A stretch of DNA of 64,000 nucleotides from Escarpia spicata. Its lineage: Eukaryota; Annelida; Polychaeta; Sabellida; Siboglinidae. Shown piece after piece: positions 11,665-21,400 of the stretch. The stretch's first letter is position 1. Every line of letters starts with the position of its first letter. A program made the translations under genes and the position numbers. Where the stretch lies: NCBI GenBank assembly GCA_963995525.1, contig OZ023206.1:47393052-47457051 (forward strand), written 5' to 3'. The notes under the pieces are model-generated. The model saw only the letters and a list, made by a program, of their open reading frames with translations, was not told the origin of the DNA and ran no database searches.

Positions 11665-13150
11665 CGAAAAAGGAGTTTCTGACATTTTAATGTCAGAAAG
11701 GTATTTCTGCTGAGGGGACAGTAGAAACCAAGGTATAACGTGTGGTAAAAACTAAACCGTGGTAGAAACCCTGTTCCATCAGAAATGTGCCCACTCTGCA
11801 AGAGATCTGTGTCAAACAGTAACATTTGACTGTGCACTCCTTCCCTATGGGCATGGCTCGTTGACCTTAATTGATTATAGACCTTGCTAGTACCCCTGAT
11901 GTAACTTGCTACTGAGATAGACTGCTGGCCACCCTTATAGTAAAGGATTACAGAGTCAAAATTTGGTCAGTAAGAAAACAAACTGGATCAAAAGTACAGC
12001 ATAATCTAAATAATATAACTAATGCAGGTTGAACAATGTAGATGTAATTTGTTGGTGAGTTGAGCAGGTTCGTTGTGGATACAGTTTATTTACACAGTGA
12101 CCATTTGCCCAGTTATGAGAAAAATAACAATAAATTAAATTAAAATAACAAACATATATATATATATATTTGCCACTTTCATTAAATTTATTGTTATATA
12201 AACAATATTGTTTATTTGGTAACCAAATATTTACAAACAAACACATCACAGTGGATATATTGACATAATCTTGAGATAATTGCCAGCATAAAAGTGTAAC
12301 ATAATAAGAGTAACAAGTAACTAGTATATGTAGGACACCATATTTTTCACAACTGGGCAAATGGCCCTTTTTATGCTTGGAAGCTGGGCAAATGACCACT
12401 GCACAAGCCTTCCCCTGGTTCCTTGACCTTAATTAATTGCAGACCTTGCTGCTACCCCTGGTGTAATCTACTGGTGAGATAGACTGCTGGCCACCCTTAT
12501 AGTAAAGGATTACAAAGTCGAAAATGGGTCAACAAGAAAACAAACTAGATAGGTACTAGCACTGACTGTACTGTATTAGTGATAAAACCGATAAAACAAA
12601 CCCATATGTATACTTCTATCGACTTATGAAGCTCACTGCTTCACTCATCCTAATACTGTAAATCCACAAATATTAGGGTGGAGCTTATTTAGCGTATTGA
12701 GTGTGTATTACCATTTATGATAATATTAATGGACACCAAACTAAATTGATGTCAAAATACACTGACGCTAATTTAACAAGACACTGAATTGTGATGTGCT
12801 ATCAGTACAGTATATCCCTGGGTGTAAATATAAATTATAATTGCACGTTTTCAAGAGAAGGGTTCGTAAAACGCTAAATATACACCAAAATAACATGGGT
12901 TTACGGTAGTTCAGCTTATTTGCTGACTTTGGCAACTGGGACTCTTTCTTTCATGCTACTGACTTCTGTTTAATCTAACACAACGAAGGTGTAGTTCCCA
13001 CTAGTAGCCCAGAGCAAGTATCTAACTATGGGCAGTAAGACAGCCTGGAACTGGATGGAAATCTTCTTTGGGGGAGGTTAGTTGAATAAAATCCTGCATG
13101 AAGTTGTAATGTTCAGGGTCTAGATCTAACAGGCCAACCCAGCCTGTAAC
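11665..13150 (+). repeat. Repeat segment, copy 1 (paralogue at 13,455-15,040)
   Basis: The segment opens with a small hairpin (11,679-11,696). It then runs through blocks shared with the next 1.6 kb: cagtagaaacc..., gagatagactgctgg, cacccttatagtaaagg and, at the far end, gcttattt-gctgactttgg and tatgggcagtaa. A third, short copy of the middle block lies inside it at 12,405-12,545. It is non-coding, with many stops in all frames. It is interrupted at 12,080-12,400 by unrelated sequence. Confidence 0.8.
12080..12400. mobile_element. Insert bounded by inverted TGGTCATTTGCCCAG-type ends
   Basis: The left end is gtgaccatttgcccagtt; at the right end the inverse is found (aactgggcaaatggcc, and again ctgggcaaatgaccac). 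The interior is AT-rich with an (AT)n run. Copy 2 of the surrounding repeat lacks this insert at the matching place. A related pair of motifs lies at 59,765-59,830. Likely a small non-autonomous DNA transposon; superfamily unknown. Confidence 0.55.
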
Positions 13151-13454
13151 ATCATTCTCATTCTGTCAGAAGTACTTAATGTAAACTACATTGACATATC
13201 CCTAATTCAGTTCCTTGTAGTCCTCTGCAGTGTTTTAGCTGTTATGCACATACATCCTAGCCAATTGTCTTCATGCTTTCCCTCTTGTGATATGTCACTT
13301 GTCCTGTTGTTTTAAAGAATGTCGGAAACAAGTCACAATAAATAAAATCACAAATTTAAATTTATAGCTATTTTATTTACAATAAGTGGAACTATTAAAT
13401 ACATTTTTGTGAATATTCATTTGAATAATACAAAATTACTCAAAAAATAAAAAG

Positions 13455-15040
13455 TTCATTATAAAAGTCAGACGTTTTAGTGTCTGAAAGGTATTTCCGC
13501 CGAGACAGTAGAAACTGTGGTTTAAACCATGGCAGAAACCCTGTTCCATCAGAAATGTGCCAAATCGTCTAGAGATCTGTGTCAAACAGTGTCATTTAAC
13601 TGGCTCTGTTTCCCTCGGCTCAATGACCTTAATTACTTACAGACCTTGCTCATATCCCTAATGTATTCTGCTACTGAGATAGACTGCTGGTCACCCTTAT
13701 AGTAAAGGATTACAGAGTCAACATTTGGTCAGTAAGAAAACAAACAGGATCAAAAGTACAGCATAACCTAAACAATATAACTAAGGCAGGTTGAAAAGGT
13801 TAGATGTAATTTTGTGGTGATTGGAGCAGGTTCGAATCCTGCTGCATGTTGCAATTACTGCACAAAACATTCCTGGTTGGATAAAATCACCAGAACCTTG
13901 CACTACTTCTCGCTGCCATTACAACATTCCTGGTTGGGTATAATCACCAGAACCTTGCACTACTTCTCGCTGCCATTACAACATTCCTGGTTGGGTATAA
14001 TCACCAGAACCTTGCACTACTTCTCGCTGCCATTACAACATTCCTGGTTGGGTATAATCACCAGAACCTTGCACTACTTCTCGCTGCCATTACAACATTC
14101 CTGGTTGGGTATAATCACCAGAACCTTGCACTAATTCTCGCTGCCATCACAACATTCCTGGTTGGGTATAATCACCAGAACCTTGCACTACTTCTCGCTG
14201 CCATTACAACATTCCTGGTTGGGTATAATCACCAGAACCTTGCATTACTTCTCGCTGCCATTACAACATTCCTGGTTGGGTATAATCACCAGAACCTTGC
14301 ACTAATTCTCGCTGCCATCACAACATTCCTGGTTGGGTATAATCACCAGAACCTTGCACTACTTCTCGCTGCCATTACAACATTCCTGGTTGGGTATAAT
14401 CACCAGAACCTTGCACTACTTCTCGCTGCCATTACAACATTCCTGGTTGGGTATAATCACCAGAACCTTGCACTAATTCTCGCTGCCATTACAACATTCC
14501 TGGTTGGGTATAATCACCAGAACTTTGCACTACTTCTCACTGTCATTACAACATTCCTGGTTGGACATAATCACCAGAACTTTGCACTACTTCTCGCTAC
14601 CATTACAACATGTCTACTTATTATTTAAAATACTCATCAGGTCATAATGTAACTACATCCTGGGCTCAAAGTTCGCTATTTACTTGGTTCTGAGTGGGTC
14701 TTTTGAAAACTAGTACTACAGTGTTGATGCTAAATAAAACAAAGCCAAGTCTGTACTGCTATAGACTTATGTAGCTCACTGCCTCACTCATCCTAATAGT
14801 TCAGCTTATTGGCTGACTTTGGCAACAGGGACTCTTTCTTTCATATTATTGTGTTTTGTTTAATCTAACACAATGGTGCTGCTGTTCCTACTATTAGTCC
14901 AGAGCATTGAACTAACTATGGGCAGTAAAAAAGCCTGGAACTGGTTGGAAATCTGCTTTGATCATGGCCAATTGAATCACATCCTGCATAAAGATGTAAT
15001 GTCCAGGGTATAATTCTAACTGGCCAACCCAGGATTAGGC
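13455..15040 (+). repeat. Repeat segment, copy 2, carrying the 57-bp minisatellite
   Basis: It is collinear with 11,665-13,150 on both flanks of the minisatellite. The left flank (13,455-13,860) matches 11,665-12,075, and the right flank (14,690-15,040) matches 12,570-13,145. It differs by lacking the 12,080-12,400 insert and by gaining the tandem array. The copies lie head to tail with about 300 bp between them. Confidence 0.8.
13866..14608 (+). repeat. 57-bp minisatellite, 13 units
   Basis: The unit begins cattcctggttgggtataat and ends tctcgctgccattacaa. At 57 bp it is 19 codons long, so the array is open in one frame until a variant unit brings in TAA. Units 5, 8 and 11 all carry the cactaattc variant, giving a three-unit higher-order period (171 bp). 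The first and last two units are the most diverged, as expected for arrays that turn over from the inside. Confidence 0.95.
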
Positions 15041-15124
15041 TTGGAAGTTCCCACTCCCAAATTAACTAGATTCTCAAGTCATGGTGGGTGATTGGTATGT
15101 TGTTGAATACAAGGATTCATTGTA

Positions 15125-15240
15125 TCCAGGAGAAGTGACCAGCAGAGACTCACGACCAATAAACTATCTGGTATCATTGATGACCAGCTGGATATTATAG
15201 GAGTCACCAAACCAGAGGGAGAGCATGATATAATTTTGTT
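15125..15240 (+). mobile_element. LINE endonuclease N-terminal scrap
   Basis: Plus-strand translation gives RLTTNKLSGIIDDQLDIIGV followed by TKPEG. This matches the start of the apurinic-endonuclease domain of CR1/L2/Jockey LINEs (NARSLxNKxxEL...DIIGITETW). Nothing else of the element is recognisable on either side. Confidence 0.6.
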
Positions 15241-15244
15241 AAGG

Positions 15245-16312
15245 TTTAGATCAATCAGATATTGCAAACAGATATGAACATTTTGATATATCTAGTGATT
15301 TGTTAAATTAAGTGAACTTGAAGTGACATATTAGTGTTTCACTACATTACTGAGGAAACTAAAACTTTAAAATATCCAAAGCATCTTTGAATTTGTTGAT
15401 TCATTACTGTGATATGATTTAACCTTGTGGGTAATTTCCAACACAGATTTGTGTGGACCGCTGATAATTTGTTCAATAAAAGTTAAACTTAACAGCTTTA
15501 ATTGTTGTTTTTAAAGTATTTTTTTGATAATACAAAATTGTGGGAGATTTGTAATCGTTACTTCCCGTTAATTAGTTTGACAACCACACATTAATTAATT
15601 ATGCAGTTCCCAAGCTATTGACATGTATGGAGGATATATTTAGCTCTTTGTTACAAAACGTATGGATATTTTTAAAGCAGACCGGAACTGGACATTACCC
15701 CCTGCCACAACAATCAAAGGGTCGTTTGTGTCCACACCTCGTCTTCTTGACTCCCGATTTTTGGACAGTGTGTCCGCTATTGAACTGCCAAAAATATTGT
15801 CGAATATATCTTCTGTGTGTGTGGTATGTAGTAATTTTAAATAAAAAAGATCATACAAGCGTTTGTGTTAAAACAACACAATTGGTGCCTTTGCCAAATA
15901 AATTTGAATTGCAGTCAATTAACGCGAGAGTCAATATCTAATCTGACTGGCTGTCAGCAGCCCATGGAGCCATGTAGGCTGTTCTGAATGCCATGGGTGG
16001 TGCACCGGACGATACAATAAAACTAATCAGGCTAATTGGTACATTCCATCTAGGGATTTGTTGACAGTGGGGAGAGTATGACAATCATTAAGTATGTGCA
16101 CATACACACTGTGTAGGTCTGTTATTCCACTGCCAGTGTTGGGCATCCAACTGGTTGTATACATACGTCACTCAACTAGCCAACTCCTCCCAAATCTTAT
16201 TATTAGTGCTTCTGGTACGTGTGACTATCATGTGTGTGTAAACTGTTCATGTCAGAAGGTTTATTTATTGGATGAAAATGTGAGCCAATTAGAACAATGA
16301 CAACAGTCTTCT
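15245..16312. other. No gene recognised
   Basis: An ORF of 60 codons at 15,662-15,844 contains ILSNISSVCVVCSNFK but has no partner exon, splice context or family match that I recognise. Confidence 0.35.
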
Positions 16313-16457
16313 TTGTATATAAGTTCTTGTACTGTCTTGAACTGTGCATATAGCAGTGGTAAGCAGACCTTCACAGTAGCTGACCGAACAGAGGTGTGTC
16401 AATGCGAATCCACGAAGAAATTGAGAAATGGCAGCTTTAAGTCGTGGAAAGCGAATG
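16313..16457 (+). CDS. Possible 5' exon of the tyrosine-recombinase gene
   Basis: The open stretch TFTVADRTEVCQCESTKKLR...FKSWKAN ends at a strong donor, AATG|GTAAGT. The exon ends after codon position 1, the same phase as every other junction of the gene at 18.4-24.3 kb. Joining it to the exon at 18,417 gives an uninterrupted frame. No ATG lies in the right place; the frame opens with TTG near 16,313, and an acceptor AG near 16,346 is an alternative start of the exon. Function unknown beyond a CxC pair. Linkage to the downstream gene is inference from phase and spacing. Confidence 0.4.
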
Positions 16458-18416
16458 GTAAGTCCAATTGCATGTTTACCATTACGCTTTACCATGGATT
16501 ATATAGTTGATTGGTCGTGATCAGCAGTGAGTCAAACCAAAAGGTTAGGCAGTCTTAACATCGTTTAAAATAACCATGTTGTCAACAGTTGGAAGCGTAC
16601 GTCAATTGCTTCCTATTAGCTGTCACCTCTCTCCATATGTCTTATTCTTCCGATTTTCTAAAATCCCCCTTCGCCTCTCATATCAGCTGAGGCCTTCCCG
16701 TTGTCTATGTGTTGCCAGTTTCTTGCACCTGCTTCAGCCAGGTCTTTTCGTATATCGTTTTCATTGTTATTATGATAGAGTAGACATATTGAAGATTGGA
16801 AAACAAAACATAGGACGCCTTAATGTGGTTATTCCTGCCAGAGATAAAGGGTGTGTAGTATTAATCATTACGCATTTTGTATTTATTTCTGGAACATAGA
16901 AATTCAGAGGCGTAGCAGTGCTACCAAAAGTGGTCCGGCACAACGAACGGGGTTAGTTTGGGAAGCAATATCCCCCTCCGTTGCGTTGCGTATATAGGAA
17001 TTTGTATATCAACATCATAGTTGTTCAAGTAAAATAATTGCTGATAGTCACTTAGTTGTATTGTATGTGAAGAAGTGTCCCGCAGCGATCTTCCACCATT
17101 TGTAGTAATTATAAAAAAAACGCAATGGTCATCTTGTGTATTTTGTTAAACTTTTGTCCCGGTGATGGAGACATAGAGTACAAATTTAAATATGCATATT
17201 ATATAGAGTTGCAATTTGTTAGATGATGAAAAAAATACATTTTATATGAGCTCTTCGAAAACAAATCTGACTCTAGCGGTCGACTGCGATTGTATTTAGA
17301 ATATGATTCTGACCACAAATGTCATTGCAGTGACATTTATTATGGACCATTGAATGTTCGTCATCATCTGCGGGCCATTTTTTACATTTACATACGGAGG
17401 TACACTTTGTTTAGGCCGTATAACTTAATTAATGAGCGTCTGTCAAAACTTAACGTAGTAGCTTCATGTATTTAAAACAGGTGAATTACTCTGTGAATAA
17501 TAACATCTTGAGTGATCATCACAACTGTTCTTGCAGTAGCGTTTGGTCCGGGTATCGGTGAATGTTGTATAAATTGTCAGTAATCGGTGAGTGTACCATC
17601 AAAATAATGTTAAATGGTTGGACACATCACCTAACGTTGTATGTTTAAACCATTTTTAAAACATTGATTTGAAAAGGAACTACACTACAAACATTTGTTA
17701 TGATGCATGTGTCACGGATTTGTAACGCATTACCGTGCTTTTGCCAATATACCGCTTTCCCTATTTGAGCCAGCCTCGCTTGCCAGAGACCAATATTTGA
17801 TCACATTGTCTCATGTTTCGTCCACAGCTTGAAAGAAGTTTGGCTGCAAACGGCAAGCCACAGGTGAGTTACTTTCGTCTGTGTTGGGACCCAAAGCTGG
17901 TGTATATCGGATTGTAAATTTCCGAAGCCAACATGTTCAATAACTGTGCAGGGCAGCAAGTCTAAATCGTTTAATTTTCCTAACCAGGTATGCTCTGTTC
18001 GACATCGCTGGCAATTGTAAGGTGATGCATAAGTGTCACTTCTAACACATTTGTTGGATTCTTCATGGTCTCCCGATTATGCATTACTATACACAAATTT
18101 CCAGAACAAAATCATGCTCAGTTATTGGTTTAGAACATATGTGTTTTTGGAGCTACCTCACAGTCAGTTTCGGTGGATAGCCATCTCTCTGATCGTTTGC
18201 CTGTCAATATAGGGATGTCCCAAAGGTCAAACTTGGGTCCTGAATAATCTGCTTATTGTTACTGAATCTTGCGATGTAAACATAGTTTTCAGACGATACG
18301 GAAATTGACTCAGCTACAAAACGTTAACACTAATTTAAGATCATTACAAACAGTATTTTTAAAAGGTCAACATGATTGTGGTTAAGGACTATGCATAGTT
18401 GATGAATGTTGTTTAG
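16458..18416 (+). other. Putative intron or upstream region
   Basis: Contains one exon-like cassette at 17,828-17,863 (36 bp) with good splice signals (TCCACAG| and CAG|GTGAGT). Its phase does not fit the neighbouring exons. A MITE-like patch gaggcgtagcagtgc lies at about 16,908. Otherwise nothing recognised. Confidence 0.35.
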
Positions 18417-21400
18417 AGGAGAAAAGAAAAAAGTCGCCCAGCGAAAATTCCTTGAGGCGGACCAAAGTGTGCCTCGACAAAGACAGATTTGAAATTAAAG
18501 GTGAGTTTGTTTTATTGACTTTACATTTATTTAGTTATGTTAATTGGTATGAAATGATGATAATAATAATATAAGTGAGGAGTGAGAACTATTATGATAC
18601 CATGTCAGGTCAATCACTACCCAGGGGCCTCCACAGTCCTAAATCCGGCACTGATGTGAAGTTTCCAAAGCGCGGCCAAATGTAACAACTAGCTACGTAG
18701 GCGGGAGTACTCGTTAAAGTGAAGAACGGGTTGAACACGACGCACATGTTACAGGTTACCTTTTTTATGCATACGTGGTTATGAATACTACATGGCCTAC
18801 ATTGAACATCGTAGATTTTGAAACTTAAACTAAAATGTATTGGCATAATTCGTATAGGGACTAATTATTGTATTTATAAAGTTGTACATTTCTTTTCAGT
18901 ATGCACCATCTGTGGAAAAACATTCAAGAAGAAAGGCGGCTACACTGTGCGCATGCAGACGCATTCAAAGAAGAAAGGCATGTGTTCGTTATGTAAAAAT
19001 ACTATTAACATACACACGCGCATGCATGCACGAGCATCCACATTTCAACGAATCCGGAGCGTTTTGTTTTCCCATAGGCATGGAATGTTAAGTTATAAAT
19101 GCATGCTCATATGTTTAAGTAATGTTGCCATTCTTTATGTTGACATTTACATAGTGTGCTATGACTATTTCTGAAATACTACGTTTAAGAAGAAAACGAC
19201 AAACACTTCACGTAATGTGCTGTATGTTGTTGATATTTTATGCAACAAACGTATTACGCCTACATGTTTTATGTCATTTTTGCAGATGTGAAATATGTGA
19301 AGCCTCTTCGCCAGTGCCCCTTTTGTAAAGCGTGGCAATCTCGTCTATCGCGGCATATCTCCACAGTACATCAAGCTAAGCCGAAAGTCAAAGAAGCGTT
19401 GAAATTACCCTCGACTTCTGTAGAACGCATGCACAAATTTGCCCAGTTCCGGAAAGAATCCATTTACGAAGAAAATATGTTCCAAGCTACACAAGCTGTA
19501 CCTTCATACCAAAGGGAAAGGAAAGGTGCCAGTGATCTGTGCTGTTGTTCCAAATGTAAAGGATTCTACAGCAAGAAACAATTTCACAAGCATAAAGAGA
19601 CATGCGAACAGAACAGTTGTGACGATACATTATCTTCGGTTCCTGTGGGTGCGTTCAAGTCGATGAACGCAATTGAAGATGAGTTCACCACTGAAATCCT
19701 TGCCAAGTTCCACAACGATGAAATCGGGAAAATGTGCCGATCGGATCCCACAATTGTCATGATCGGAAGGAGGCGATTTCAAAGAAATCGAGGAAAGGTC
19801 GACAAACTGATGGAGGTAAAAAAATCTACGATGACTGAAATGAGGCTACTTAGCAAGTTGCTAATTGCTTTCTCGGATGTTAACGATGCAGAACCGGTCG
19901 CAGCTGAGGATATGTTCGTCCGAAAAAACTTCAGTGTACTAGAAGCAGCCATCGAAAAAATCACGATCGCAGAGGAAACAAGTACTCTGAAACACGGATT
20001 TAAGAATGGCCTCTACTATCTACTGAATAATTCCGCCACTATTGTCATGTCAACCTACCTGGGTTCAGAAAACGACAGCAAGGCTGCAGAGGTAGAAAAA
20101 ATTAATCCACTATCTGGAACTGAATCGAGACATAGTGTTATCTGACGCCGTGTATGCCATCAACAAAAGTCGGCAAGAAAGATTGAGGTTGCCCGAACAA
20201 CGAGCGGACGAACAGCAAGTGCGAGCGTTAAAAGACTACACTGAACGAAGGTGCTATCAGATGAGTACCAGGTCATCACTCGGCAAACCTATGTCGAACT
20301 ACGAGATGCCATCTGCAGCAGACTTACTCTGTTTAACGCTCGTAGGGGTGGAGAGCCCAGCCGGCTTAAGATCAAGAACTGGTCGGATGCTGTCGGAGGT
20401 CGGTGGATCGACAAGTCCAGAATAGAAACCATGGAGGAGTACGAGAAAGAGCTTTTCAAATCGATGATGATCGCGTACCAGACAGGAAAGGGGAATCACC
20501 TGGTCCCTGCTCTAATACCAAGAGACTGTGTCGCCGGGCTTGGAAAACTTGTAGATCCTCAGGTGCGGAAGGACGTTGGGGTATTGGAGGGTAACCCCTA
20601 TGTGTTCCCCAACACAGAGCAATCTCAGTTCCATGTGTTAGGCTGGAACACGACAAGGAAAATGTGCGAAGATGCCAACGTTGATAAACCTGAGCTGCTC
20701 ACAGCTTCCAAACAGAGGCACCGGATATCTACCATGTATGCAGCACTCGAAGTGCCCGGAGCAGAACGCGAACACTTCTATAGACACATGGGGCATTCGA
20801 AGAGCGTCAATCTTGGCACGTACCAATATCCGCTGCCGGTCCTAGAGATGACCAAAGTTGGAAAACACTTGAAGGATATTGACGAAGGTAAAGATGGTAC
20901 ATATCATTATATTATAAACTACCTTAGTTTCCCAGCCTTGCCCGGGAACAGAAGCAGCTATTAATATTTTGTAGTTTTTTTACGTTTGGAAATCCCCCTA
21001 AAAATTGTATGAAGGCCGCACCCTGCCATTGCATGTAATGTCAAACAACAGCGCCGGACGCGGTCAATCCAACGAGAGCACGGTTTTTTAAACGGCGATA
21101 ACATGATAAAATAATAGCAATTGCTGCGTACATCTAGTGACATAATTGTAGATAGCATTATTAGATTTCCAATTACATGAAAATATATCACCGTTGCAAC
21201 TTCTGCTACAGCCATTTTGAAATGATATGAGTAGTTAAACTTAACAACATGTGTTGTGCAGCAGGCAGTTCGAGTCGCACCGTTCCGAGAGACTCACACG
21301 GCACGGCACAACCTGAAACAGCTGATGGGGCTCAGTGCATGACTGATGAAGGATGCAGACGGTTAAAGTCGCTTGAGCAAGCTTCATCTAGTAAAACCAG

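Noticed and set aside
13814..14134. ORF of 106 codons with 19-residue repeats (HSWLGIITRTLHYFSLPLQ)
   Set aside because: It is an artefact of the 57-bp minisatellite; variant units bring stops and there is no start or splice context.
17828..17863. 36-bp exon LERSLAANGKPQ of the recombinase gene
   Set aside because: Splice signals are good, but in the phase needed by the neighbouring exons it contains TGA; not included in the gene model.
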